A DNA stretch of 44,706 bases from assembly GCA_031287685.1 (NCBI GenBank), contig JAITSQ010000003.1:1-44706 (forward strand), read 5' to 3'. Source of the stretch: Clostridiales bacterium. Lineage in GTDB: Bacteria > Bacillota > Clostridia > Lachnospirales > WQUN01. The position numbers were made by a program, and so were the translations under genes. Under the pieces are notes generated by a model. That model was not told the DNA's origin. It did not search any database and saw only the letters and a list, made by a program, of their open reading frames with translations. Of this stretch, positions 26,092-34,472 are shown piece by piece (position 1 is the stretch's first letter; every line of letters begins with the position of its first letter).

Positions 26092-27267
26092 TCAAAGAGC
26101 GCATATCGCTAAGGTGTAATTGTGGTGCTTATTGACCTCCGTGCCGTCGTCCTTGGGCACGGGGGCGAACTCCCCGTCCGCCGTGGTTATGTGGAAGGGG
26201 ATGTCCCCGGCTTGTTTGAACACGCGGCGGATTTCGTCAAATTCCGTAAGCATAGAATCAAAAATAAGGTACCGCCCGATACACAGCATAGCGAGGCAAA
26301 GCGAGGGTTTAAACTCCGCCGCCTGGCGCGCGGCGTTGACCGCCGCCTGAGTCAGAATCTGCTCCGTCATTATTTCCGCCACGTAAATCGCCGCGCCGCG
26401 CGGCACGTCCACGCCGAAAATGGCCCTTCCGTCCGCCACGGCGACGAGCTGGCCCAGGATAGGCATCGTGCCGTCCTCCGCGTCGATGATGAACGGGCGC
26501 GCGGTCAGGGTCAGCATTTGGTCTCGAATCTCCGGGCTGCGGAGGAAACCTATGCTGTAGAGCCACTTATTGGCGGGGATATGGTCAACGGAGGTCACCT
26601 CCGTGCCTAAGGAGTCCGTTATGACGCCCTTAAAATGGAGAAACCGCCGCCGCGGCAGCTCCGATATTATGAATTTCGGCTCAATATTGCCGCCGATAAG
26701 GATAAACGCGGCGCGGTCGCTGTAAAGCTCCCCGTTGAAAATAACCCGGTTTTCGGTGTCCGGATAGCTCGTGCCGGAGAACAGGCCGAAATGCGGCTTG
26801 CCCCGGAGGGCCTCGGTAAAGGCGTTTACGAAAAAGTTTCCGTGCATATTAAGGTGCGGCGCGGTGGGCGCTATGTCGAAAGCCATCTTTACCCGCGCGC
26901 CCGCCGGAAAAGCCGATTTGGCCTTCGCCACGGCTTCTTTTATGGGGTTCGCGTCCGGGGGGGAGAGCGGGCCGGTCAGCCCAGCCGACAGAAAGACGTC
27001 GTCGGAGGTCAGGACGGTCATCGTCAGAGCCACGTTGCCTGAAAACTTTTCGGTCTCGTTTTTTATTACGGGGGCGCCTATAACGTCGAAAGGAAGTTTG
27101 GCGCATACGGCGCTCACGACGCCGGTTTTAAGATAATCCTCGTGCGCGAAAAGAATCCCGGCCGTGTAGGATTTAAGGGTGGGTATGTCGAGCTGGGCAA
27201 GAAGCTCCTTTACTGCCTCGGAAATCTCGTCCGCGTTCGTGGTGTGCGCGTTTCTGACGTCAAGCAT
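26092..27267 (-). CDS. FIST domain sensory protein, second copy
   Basis: The 391-residue FIST_N-FIST_C protein is paralogous to the one at 4561-5736 and ends with HNYTLAICAL. GGGGG lies about 7 nt upstream of the ATG. It immediately precedes the hybrid kinase, as in the first module. The N-terminus (LDVRNAHTTNADEISEAVKEL) and the conserved ILFAHEDYLKTGVV region align with the other two copies. The ligand is unknown; FIST has been suggested to bind small molecules such as amino acids. Confidence 0.88.
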   Translation of the reverse strand: MLDVRNAHTTNADEISEAVKELLAQLDIPTLKSYTAGILFAHEDYLKTGVVSAVCAKLPFDVIGAPVIKNETEKFSGNVALTMTVLTSDDVFLSAGLTGPLSPPDANPIKEAVAKAKSAFPAGARVKMAFDIAPTAPHLNMHGNFFVNAFTEALRGKPHFGLFSGTSYPDTENRVIFNGELYSDRAAFILIGGNIEPKFIISELPRRRFLHFKGVITDSLGTEVTSVDHIPANKWLYSIGFLRSPEIRDQMLTLTARPFIIDAEDGTMPILGQLVAVADGRAIFGVDVPRGAAIYVAEIMTEQILTQAAVNAARQAAEFKPSLCLAMLCIGRYLIFDSMLTEFDEIRRVFKQAGDIPFHITTADGEFAPVPKDDGTEVNKHHNYTLAICAL

Positions 27268-27360
27268 AACACGACCCCCTGTATTGTGTGTTTTAGAACC
27301 TGTTCCCGTTAGGCGGAAAGGCCGCCCCGCCTTTTCGCTCGCAAAATCGGCGCGGGTATG

Positions 27361-27413
27361 GCCGTTTCTACTTATAAAAACTTGAATTTGAAAGTGTTTT
27401 TAAGTTAAACGGC
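27361..27413. repeat. Imperfect hairpin between the two FIST genes
   Basis: GCCGTTTCTACTTATAAAAA and GTGTTTTTAAGTTAAACGGC are near-complementary arms around a short AT-rich loop. It directly abuts the ~105-nt palindrome that follows. It is in the leader of the FIST gene at 26092-27267 on the minus strand. Confidence 0.7.
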
Positions 27414-27520
27414 TATACGGCAATTACACGTTTTACTTGCAAAATCGGAGCTGAAAATCGCGGGCTTCAACGCGTTTTCAGCGAACGAAATTTGCTTATG
27501 TAAAACGGAATTGCTATAGC
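27412..27520. repeat. ~105-nt imperfect palindrome, copy 1
   Basis: Ends are GCTATACGGCAATT on one side and AATTGCTATAGC on the other. Nested arms pair GTTTTAC with GTAAAAC, GCAAAAT with the ATTTGC region, and GCTGAAAA with TTTTCAGC. It is homologous to the palindrome at 30305-30409, with matched changes in the arms. It fills most of the gap between the FIST genes. Confidence 0.8.
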
Positions 27521-27526
27521 GCGGCT

Positions 27527-28690
27527 TTACATAGCGCAGACTATGTAGCTGTAGTTATGAAGCTGGTTCACAAGCTCCCCGTTTTTATCCGGCACGGGGC
27601 AGTACTCCCCGTCGCTGTAAGAGAGCAGATAAGGGATTTTATCCTTAAGCAGGCTGTCCGTCAGCTCAAGTTCGTCCTTTGAAAGCGCCAGCGCGTTCAA
27701 GTGAGACACGCAGGCGAACATAAGCAGGCAGCTGAAGCCCTCCGCCGCGGCCGCCTCTTTAACGACGGACTCCGCCGCGTCCATAATAACGTCTTTGGAA
27801 AGCGGCATATCGAGCGATATGAGCGAACCCGCCGTGACCTCCCCGGCCAGCACCATATGTTCGTTTTCGTTGAGGCCCCAGGACGCGCGGTAAACGACCG
27901 AGCCGTCCGGGTGTTCGATTCTGAAGGGGAAAGAGTCCCCTTCGCTGTTTGTGTAATCATAACCCAGTTCGTCCAGAAAGTTCTTCGCGGGCGCGCCGTC
28001 CACGGTTTTGAGCAAGTTGCCCGAAACGGAGGTGACCCGGCCTTTGGCCCGCTGGCCGCGCCTGACCGGAAGCTCCGAAACGAAAAAAGACGGGCTGAAA
28101 TCTCCCGACATTATGACGTAAGGCAGCGCGGACGAGTAAAGCTCGCCGTTGAACAGGACGGAGGCGCCATTATAGTCCGACGACGCGCCGGCGTTTGAAC
28201 CGAAAAACGGCACGCCGCACTCCGCGAACTCCGCCGCGTAAAAATCCCCGAAGATGCCGCCGATTGTCGGCGTAAAGCCTATAACGAGCTTCGCCGCGTC
28301 TTTGGGCAGGTCGGCGGACGCCGCCTTATAGGATTTCTCAATAACAGAGGAATCCCCCTCTTCTATAAGCGGCGCCAAGTCGCACAAAACGGCGTCCATA
28401 CGAACGGAGGAGCTTGTCAGGACAAGAGCGGAAAGCGGCATGCTGCTCATGCGCCCGTTGACGGAGGAGCTTGCCGCGATCATACCGACAGTATTCATCG
28501 GCAAAGCCCGGCAGACCTCCCGCAATACGCCCGACTCCGCGAATTCCTTGTGCGCGGCGACTATAGCCACACTATGTTCTTTCAAAAAATCCTTAAAACG
28601 GCCCTTCGCGGAAAGCTGTTTCTTTATTTCGCGAACAGCGGACTCCACATCGTCGATTTCGTCGGTAAAAGCGTTAATGCAGTCAATCAA
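27527..28690 (-). CDS. FIST domain sensory protein, third copy
   Basis: The protein is 387 residues and paralogous to the other two FIST proteins, ending HNYSYIVCAM. I place the start at TTG 28690, because GGAG lies 8 nt upstream and the resulting N-terminus (IDCINAFTDEIDD) aligns with the first copy (IRSITAYTTEIDD). Two GTG codons just upstream are too close to the GGAG. It is the first gene of a FIST-FIST-hybrid kinase operon with its own promoter. Confidence 0.86.
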   Translation of the reverse strand: MIDCINAFTDEIDDVESAVREIKKQLSAKGRFKDFLKEHSVAIVAAHKEFAESGVLREVCRALPMNTVGMIAASSSVNGRMSSMPLSALVLTSSSVRMDAVLCDLAPLIEEGDSSVIEKSYKAASADLPKDAAKLVIGFTPTIGGIFGDFYAAEFAECGVPFFGSNAGASSDYNGASVLFNGELYSSALPYVIMSGDFSPSFFVSELPVRRGQRAKGRVTSVSGNLLKTVDGAPAKNFLDELGYDYTNSEGDSFPFRIEHPDGSVVYRASWGLNENEHMVLAGEVTAGSLISLDMPLSKDVIMDAAESVVKEAAAAEGFSCLLMFACVSHLNALALSKDELELTDSLLKDKIPYLLSYSDGEYCPVPDKNGELVNQLHNYSYIVCAM

Positions 28691-28741
28691 TTTCACCACT
28701 CCAGTTCTTTGGCCTTCGGACGGTTTCGCGGATGTGTTTTT

Positions 28742-28770
28742 ATTTTAACATAGCCGCGGAGTTTAATCAA
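28742..28770 (-). promoter_or_regulatory. Sigma-A promoter of the FIST-FIST-hybrid kinase operon
   Basis: On the minus strand TTGATT (28770-28765), 17-bp spacer, TAAAAT (28747-28742), about 50 nt upstream of the first FIST gene. Confidence 0.78.
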
Positions 28771-28879
28771 GTATTTTTTCGCGCGCGGGCGCGCATAAAA
28801 TCCCGGAAAAGGTTAAATATTAAAGAGAATCATTATTTACGGCCGTTTAAGTATAAGCGGCCGTGCCAGGAGGAAAATT

Positions 28880-30286
28880 ATGCTTTATAAACGCGCGCCA
28901 TATTCGTTTTTGCCCGGCGTTTTTTCGCGCTTGAAGCCGCACCAAAAAGCCGCCTTCTTGCCCGGCGTTTTTTCGCGCTTGAAGCCCTCTCGCAACCTCC
29001 GGTTGCTGGCCCTCCGACGCAATGCTCGCGTCTGCGGGTTGAGAACCGGGCGGCCGTGTCTGCCCTCTCGCCGAAGCTCGCCGGGCGGACAAGCCGGACC
29101 CGCCGGAAAAGCCCTATTCTTGCCCGCCCTCCGGCCGCTCCAGGCCTCGTTCTTGTCCGTTGTTATGGCTTTTGCCGTTTGTTTCCGGACGTTCGGCGCG
29201 CCGGCGCCTCTGGGTGAGCAGGCTCGGGCGGCGCTTCTTATGGAGCCGGGCACGGGCCGGGTGCTGGCCGCGCGGAACGAGCACGCCAAGCTGCCTCCGG
29301 CTTCCGTCACGAAAATTATGACCGTGCTTCTTATCTACGACGCGATGGCCGAAGGCAAAATCAAGCCGGGAGACCTCGTCACCGTCAGCCCGCACGCGGC
29401 CTCTATGGGCGGCTCCCAAGTTTACCTTGAGGCTATGGAACAGCAGAGCGTGGAGGATCTTCTGAAAGCCGTCGTCATATCCTCCGCGAACGACGGCGCG
29501 GTGGCGCTGGCGGAGTTTGTCGCGGGGAGCGAAGAGGGCTTCGTCGCTATGATGAACAGCCGCGCGGAGGGCCTTGGCATGGAGGACACGCGTTTTGTCA
29601 ACTGCTGCGGCCTGCCCGCGGCGGGGCACGCCTCCAGCGCTTATGACATTGCCCTGATGACGAGGGAGCTTATCAATAAATACCCGCAGGTGCTTGATAT
29701 TTCCAAAATATGGATGGACACCATCACCCATAAGACCGCGCGGGGAGAGGAGGTTTTCGGCCTGTCGAACACAAACAAGCTGATACGCGCGTATCAGGGC
29801 GCGACTGGGCTTAAGACCGGCTCCACGGACGAGGCGCTCTTCTGCGTGGCCGCCACCGCCAGCAGGGACGGGCTTTCGCTGATTTCCGTAATCCTCGGCG
29901 CGCCGGACTCGGCGACGCGCTTCGGTGAGGCGATTAAGCTGTTTGACTATGGTTTCGCCAACTTCAAAGTGGCGGAGGGGCGGCCCGCCGGGGATCCAGC
30001 CGGCACCATCAAGGTGTTTAAGGGCAGCCGGGAGGAGGTGCCCATAGAAGTCAAAGAGCGGGTGGCCGCCGTAGTTGAAAAGAGCAACAGCAAGGCGATG
30101 GAATCACGCGTCGAGACTCTGCCAGGCCTGTCCGCGCCTGTGGAAGCGGGGGCCAAGGCCGGCGAGATTATCTATACTTTCGAGGGGGAGGAGGTGGGCC
30201 GGAGCGACCTTGTGACCGCGGAAGCCGCCGGGAGAGCGGGGCTTGCGGATATGATGAACCGGCTGTTTTACGAATGGGTAAGCTGA
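28880..30286 (+). CDS. D-alanyl-D-alanine carboxypeptidase (S11) with an element-derived N-terminal extension
   Basis: The S11 penicillin-binding motifs are intact: SxxK at Ser142-Lys145 (PASVTKIM), SxN at Ser202-Asn204 (SSANDGA) and KTG at 312-314 (LKTGST), followed by the C-terminal beta domain. It trims the terminal D-Ala of peptidoglycan and resembles DacF/DacB. The export signal lies unusually deep (about 88-106, SFLSVVMAFAVCFRTFGAPA). Residues of roughly 9-80 are encoded by palindromic element copies (FLPGVFSRLKP occurs almost twice). AGGAGG sits 7 nt upstream of the ATG at 28880, so translation seems to begin before the element. An alternative is an internal start such as ATG 29165. 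A 7-bp inverted repeat (28839-28864) precedes the RBS. Confidence 0.88.
   Translation: MLYKRAPYSFLPGVFSRLKPHQKAAFLPGVFSRLKPSRNLRLLALRRNARVCGLRTGRPCLPSRRSSPGGQAGPAGKALFLPALRPLQASFLSVVMAFAVCFRTFGAPAPLGEQARAALLMEPGTGRVLAARNEHAKLPPASVTKIMTVLLIYDAMAEGKIKPGDLVTVSPHAASMGGSQVYLEAMEQQSVEDLLKAVVISSANDGAVALAEFVAGSEEGFVAMMNSRAEGLGMEDTRFVNCCGLPAAGHASSAYDIALMTRELINKYPQVLDISKIWMDTITHKTARGEEVFGLSNTNKLIRAYQGATGLKTGSTDEALFCVAATASRDGLSLISVILGAPDSATRFGEAIKLFDYGFANFKVAEGRPAGDPAGTIKVFKGSREEVPIEVKERVAAVVEKSNSKAMESRVETLPGLSAPVEAGAKAGEIIYTFEGEEVGRSDLVTAEAAGRAGLADMMNRLFYEWVS
28907..29140 (-). repeat. Palindromic element inside the carboxypeptidase ORF
   Basis: Plus-strand TTGCCCGGCGTTTTTTCGCG occurs twice (28910 and 28959), joined by AAAAAGCCGCCTTCTTGCCC. 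This is the reverse complement of the AAGAAGGCGGCTTT...ACACCGGGCAAG unit. GCTTGAAGCCGCAC and CCTCTCGCAACCTCCGGTTG are like modules seen in the copy at 5812-6530. The element runs antisense to the gene yet keeps the reading frame open. Confidence 0.85.
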
Positions 30287-30304
30287 AAGGCGAAGGGGGC
30301 TTGA

Positions 30305-30409
30305 GCTATAGCAATTCCGTTTGACATAAGCTGCTTTCATCGCTGGAAACGCGTTGAAGCCCGCGATTTCCAGCTCGAAAGCAGCAAGTCAAACCTGGAA
30401 TTGCTCTAA
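30305..30409. repeat. ~105-nt imperfect palindrome, copy 2
   Basis: Ends GCTATAGCAATTCC and GGAATTGCTCTA. Nested arms pair GTTTGAC with GTCAAAC, GCTGCTTTC with GAAAGCAGC, and CGCTGGAAA with TTTCCAGC. Compared with 27412-27520, arm changes are matched on both sides. It sits between two convergent genes. Confidence 0.85.
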
Positions 30410-30447
30410 ACCCCGCTCGAGGCCCCTTTCCCGCCCGGGCCTTAACC

Positions 30448-32964
30448 TTACCCCTCGAAAACCTTTCCTTTCAGCCCCAGGCTTTCCGCCGCGTTCTCCC
30501 TCATTTTATACTTCAGTATTTTTCCGGCGGCGTTCATCGGGAACTCGTCCAAAAACTGGACATATTTCGGAACCTTGTGCTTAGCCATGTGAGAGCGGAC
30601 AAATTCCTTAACCTCGTCCTCCGTCAGGCTCTCCCCGGTTTTCAGAATCACGCAGGCGCATATTTCCTCGCCGTACTGCTCGTCCGGCGCGCCGATTACC
30701 TGCACGTCGCGGATTTTCGGGTGCGTGTACAGAAATTCCTCGATTTCCTTGGGGTAGATGTTCTCCCCGCCGCGTATAATCATATCCTTAATACGCCCGG
30801 TTATTTTGTAGTTGCCGTCAGCGCCGCGCCGCGCCAGGTCTCCCGTGTGGAGCCAGCCGTCCGGGTCGATGACGGCTTTTGTGGCTTCGGGCATTTTATA
30901 ATATCCCTTCATTATGTTGTAGCCGCGCGCGCAAAGCTCCCCGTCCGCGTCGCCGGGCAGGGTTTCTCCCGTTTCCGGGTTGACTATTTTTACCTCCACG
31001 GCGAAAACGGGCGAGCCGACGGTCGAGACGCGCACGGCGGAGGGGTCCGACGCGCGGCTCATGGTGATGGCCGGGGAGCTTTCCGTCTGGCCGTAGGTTA
31101 TGCAGACGTCCCGCATATTCATTTTTGACAGCACGTCCTCCATTACCTTGACGGGGCAGGGGGAGCCGGCCATAATCCCCGTGCGGATATTTGAAAAATC
31201 CGTAGCGGCGAAATCCGGATGCTCAAGCATAGCTATGAACATGGTCGGCACGCCGTGAAACGCGGTGACGCGCTCCCGCCGTATGCACTCAAGGCCCTTG
31301 CGCGGCGAAAACGCCGTAATGGGGGACATCGCGGCGGCGTGGGTCATGGAGGCCGTCATGGCCAGCACCATTCCGAAACAGTGAAACATTGGCACCTGAA
31401 TCATCATATGGTCTCCGCTGGATAAATCCAGACAGTCGCCTATGGCTTTTCCATTATTTACCACGTTATAGTGCGTCAGCATAACCCCTTTGGGGAAGCC
31501 CGTCGTCCCGCTTGTGTACTGCATATTGCAGACGTCGCGCGTGCTGATTTCGGCGCGGCGGCGGGCCAGCTCGGCCTTGTCCGCTTTTTTGCCCGCCTCG
31601 AAGACGTCCCTGAAGAAAAAACAGCCTTTTTGCCGGCTTTCGGCGGAGACGACGTTGCGCAGCCTGGGCAGCCTCTTGCTGTGGAGGCGGCCAGGCTCGC
31701 TCGTTTCAAGCTCCGGGCAGATTTCCCGGAGTATTTCCATATAATTCGAGTCCTTATGCCCGTCGAGAGTAACGAGGGTGTGCGTGTCGGACTGGCGGAG
31801 CAAGTACTCGGCTTCGTGGATTTTATACGCTGTGTTTACCGTGACCAGCACCGCGCCTATCTTGACCGCCGCCCAGAAGGTTATGAACCATTCGGGGGTG
31901 TTCGTGGCCCAGACCGCCACGTGCGCCCCTTTGCCGACGCCCATATTTATAAGCGCGGCGGCGAAAGCGTCCACGTCGTCCCGAAATTCGGGATAGGTGC
32001 GGGCGTAGTCAAGCTCGGTGTACCTAAAAGCGTACTGATTAGGGAACTCCTCGCACACGCGGTCAAGAACGTCTGGAAAGGTCTCGTTTATGAGGGTTTC
32101 TTTCGGCCAGATATAGCGCCCGCCGCCCCGCTCGTCCGTGAAAAGGGGGGCGCGCCCGCCGGCGTACCGCTCCATATATTGCGCGAAATGCGGCAGCGCA
32201 AGCCCCGCCGACTCAAGCTCCGCCGACCAGCGCTTGACCCACTCAAGGGAGACCCAGCCGCTGAAACCGGCTTTCTGAAGCTCGGCGAAAATTTCAGGCA
32301 GGGGCAGGCTGCCTTCGCCCATCCTGCGGTAGGAAATATCGCCCGACGCGTCTATGACGCTGTCCTTGACGTGGGTGTATTTTATATAGCCGCCAAGATT
32401 GGCGACAGTCTGAGCGGGGGTTTCGCCCTTGAAGCGCAGGGGGTGGTGAACGTCCCACAAGGCCGCGACGGAGCTTTCCCCAACGGAATCCAGCAGGGCG
32501 CGCAGGCGCTTCGTGTCGGCGAAAACGCCGTTGGTCTCGATTAAAAGGGTGACGTCCGCCGCGCGCGCTATGGGCGCAAGCTCCTTCAGCTGTCCGGCGA
32601 TAAAAGCGTCGTCCGCCTCCCCGTCCTCTTTCGGGGATAAATCGGCCAGAACCCGCACGTAGGGCGAGCCGGCGCGGTTCGCCGTTTTGATGTACTCGGA
32701 GATTTCCTTGAAATTCTCGTCTTTTTTATCTTTGAACTTAAGGCAGCAGCCGCTTGAAAAGCAGGATATCTCAAGCCCGAGGCGGGATAAAAGCTCCCTG
32801 GTTTTTTCCGTTTCGCCGCCGGAGAAGGGCCGCGCGCGGACAGCGCAGATTTCGTCGCCAAGCCCGCGTATTTCGACGCCGTTAAAACCCAGGTCCTTAG
32901 CCAGCGAATAAATATCGCGCCAGGAAAAATCCGGGCAGGCCAGGGTTGAAAAACTTATTTTCAT
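30448..32964 (-). CDS. Fusion of a TIM-barrel sugar-phosphate isomerase-like domain and an acyl-CoA synthetase
   Basis: The 838-residue protein joins two domains. Residues 1 to ~275 form an AP-endonuclease-2-type TIM barrel (xylose isomerase-like; SFSTLACPDFSW, GVEIRGLG, LLIETNG, ALWDVHHP, YIKYTHVKD, WVSLEW). Residues ~285-838 form an adenylate-forming ligase with A3 motif YTSGTTGFPKG, YGQTESSP, GWLHTGDLARR, KDMIIRGGENIYP and the C-terminal catalytic Lys in NAAGKILK. The ligase half resembles FadD-like medium/long-chain acyl-CoA synthetases. The barrel keeps putative metal ligands (E143, D171, H174, E244 approximately). The combined substrate is unknown. It is monocistronic and divergent from tig. 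Confidence 0.9.
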   Translation of the reverse strand: MKISFSTLACPDFSWRDIYSLAKDLGFNGVEIRGLGDEICAVRARPFSGGETEKTRELLSRLGLEISCFSSGCCLKFKDKKDENFKEISEYIKTANRAGSPYVRVLADLSPKEDGEADDAFIAGQLKELAPIARAADVTLLIETNGVFADTKRLRALLDSVGESSVAALWDVHHPLRFKGETPAQTVANLGGYIKYTHVKDSVIDASGDISYRRMGEGSLPLPEIFAELQKAGFSGWVSLEWVKRWSAELESAGLALPHFAQYMERYAGGRAPLFTDERGGGRYIWPKETLINETFPDVLDRVCEEFPNQYAFRYTELDYARTYPEFRDDVDAFAAALINMGVGKGAHVAVWATNTPEWFITFWAAVKIGAVLVTVNTAYKIHEAEYLLRQSDTHTLVTLDGHKDSNYMEILREICPELETSEPGRLHSKRLPRLRNVVSAESRQKGCFFFRDVFEAGKKADKAELARRRAEISTRDVCNMQYTSGTTGFPKGVMLTHYNVVNNGKAIGDCLDLSSGDHMMIQVPMFHCFGMVLAMTASMTHAAAMSPITAFSPRKGLECIRRERVTAFHGVPTMFIAMLEHPDFAATDFSNIRTGIMAGSPCPVKVMEDVLSKMNMRDVCITYGQTESSPAITMSRASDPSAVRVSTVGSPVFAVEVKIVNPETGETLPGDADGELCARGYNIMKGYYKMPEATKAVIDPDGWLHTGDLARRGADGNYKITGRIKDMIIRGGENIYPKEIEEFLYTHPKIRDVQVIGAPDEQYGEEICACVILKTGESLTEDEVKEFVRSHMAKHKVPKYVQFLDEFPMNAAGKILKYKMRENAAESLGLKGKVFEG

Positions 32965-33001
32965 ACATTTTAAGCTCCCTTCGTGAAACTTTCGCTTTTT
33001 T

Positions 33002-33030
33002 ATTTTACATTTTTAAGGGAAATATTGCAA
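33002..33030 (-). promoter_or_regulatory. Sigma-A promoter of the fusion gene (shares its -35 with tig)
   Basis: On the minus strand TTGCAA (33030-33025), 17-bp spacer, TAAAAT (33007-33002). The palindromic TTGCAA is also the -35 box of the plus-strand promoter. Confidence 0.75.
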
Positions 33031-33053
33031 TATCATAATTTGTGTGATAAAAT
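33025..33053 (+). promoter_or_regulatory. Sigma-A promoter of tig
   Basis: TTGCAA (33025-33030), 17-bp spacer, TAAAAT (33048-33053), then about 70 nt to the tig ATG. Confidence 0.78.
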
Positions 33054-33124
33054 AATTTTTGATTGAGACAGCGCCGGGTTTGGCTTCGGCAAGCACAAAA
33101 TAATTTAGGAGGATTTCCCGCCAG

Positions 33125-34465
33125 ATGACAAATTTTGAGAAAATTGAGGACAATAAAATTAAGATAACCTTTTCCGTAGGCCCGGACGCGCTTGAGAAAG
33201 CCCTTGATACAGCCTATAAGAGGAAAAAGGACGGAATAGCCATTCCGGGCTTCCGCAAGGGGAAAATTACCCGGAAGATTATAGAGACCCGCTTGGGGGA
33301 GGACGTGTTCCTGCCCGACGCGGTGAATATCGCGCTTCAGGAGGCGTATCCCAAGGCGGTGAACGACCTCCCGGAGGAGCTTGTCACCGCGTCCCACCCG
33401 GAGATCGGCCTGCTGAACGTCAACCGCGGCGCCGGAGCGGAGTTTGAGGCGAAAATCCACCTTCTGCCGGAGGCGGCGCCGGGCAATTACAAAGGCCTGA
33501 CCTATAAGCCCTTCGACGCGGAGATCACCGAGGAGGAGCTTCAGCGCGCCATAGAGTTTGACCGGGATAAAAACGCCCGCCTCGTCACCGTGACGGAGCC
33601 GCGCCCCATAAAGGACGGGGACAGCGTGATAATAGACTACGAGGGATTCCTCGGCGAGGAGGCTTTCGAGGGCGGCGCCGCCAAGGAGTACGAGCTTATC
33701 GTCGGTTCGGGGACTTTTATAGCTGGGTTTGAGGAGCAGCTTATAGGGCATAATCTACAGGAGGAATTTGAGATTGGCGTAAAATTCCCGGAGGAGTATC
33801 ACTCAAAGGACCTGGCGGGGCGGGACGCGGTTTTCAAAATCCGCGTTAATGAAATCCGCGACAGGATTCTGCCCGAGCTGGACGACGATTTCGCGCAGGA
33901 CGTGTCTGATTTTGACACTTTCGCGGAATATAAGGAGGACCTCCGCCGGAGAATGAAAGCGTCCGCGGAGGATTCCGCCGCGCAGAAGCGCGACGCGCAG
34001 ATTATTGAGGAGTTCGTCAAGGGGTACGAGGTGACGATCCCCCCGGAGGTGCTTGAATACGCCATAGACGAGGAGCAGGACAACCTGGCCGCCGAGCTTC
34101 GTTACCGGTATATGACCATAACGCAGTATTGCGACCGGCTGGGCTTAAACCGCGATTCCCTGAGGGAGATCCTCCGCCCGCGCGCGGAGGAGACGGTGAA
34201 GCTCAAGGCGGGCCTGCTTAAAGTGGCGGAGCTTGAAAACGTGACGACGGACGAGGAGGCCCTGCGGGAGCGGATGAAGGAATCGGGCTTGTCCGAGGCG
34301 CAGTTGGGGGACGTTTTTTCCGGCGACGCGAAGTACGCCGATTTTATTAAGGATATGCGCGTAAAGGCGCGAATGTATAAGGCGAACCAGATAATCTGCG
34401 AGGCGGGAACCCCCGACCCGCAGAAGGAAATATCCGACGCGCTGGCGGAGCAGTTCTCTATGTAA
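33125..34465 (+). CDS. tig: Trigger factor (ribosome-associated chaperone, peptidyl-prolyl isomerase)
   Basis: The 446-residue protein has the N-terminal ribosome-binding domain (about 1-115) with the signature GFRKGKITRKIIETRLG, in which the usual F-R-K motif is present. The FKBP-type isomerase domain (about 155-240) reads GDSVIIDYEGFLGEEAFEGG and LIVGSGTFIAGFEEQLIG. The C-terminal chaperone arms follow (about 245-440). TTAGGAGG lies about 12 nt upstream of the ATG, a slightly long spacing. It heads tig-clpP-clpX, the usual Firmicutes order for folding and degradation of new proteins. Confidence 0.96.
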   Translation: MTNFEKIEDNKIKITFSVGPDALEKALDTAYKRKKDGIAIPGFRKGKITRKIIETRLGEDVFLPDAVNIALQEAYPKAVNDLPEELVTASHPEIGLLNVNRGAGAEFEAKIHLLPEAAPGNYKGLTYKPFDAEITEEELQRAIEFDRDKNARLVTVTEPRPIKDGDSVIIDYEGFLGEEAFEGGAAKEYELIVGSGTFIAGFEEQLIGHNLQEEFEIGVKFPEEYHSKDLAGRDAVFKIRVNEIRDRILPELDDDFAQDVSDFDTFAEYKEDLRRRMKASAEDSAAQKRDAQIIEEFVKGYEVTIPPEVLEYAIDEEQDNLAAELRYRYMTITQYCDRLGLNRDSLREILRPRAEETVKLKAGLLKVAELENVTTDEEALRERMKESGLSEAQLGDVFSGDAKYADFIKDMRVKARMYKANQIICEAGTPDPQKEISDALAEQFSM

Positions 34466-34472
34466 TCTATTA

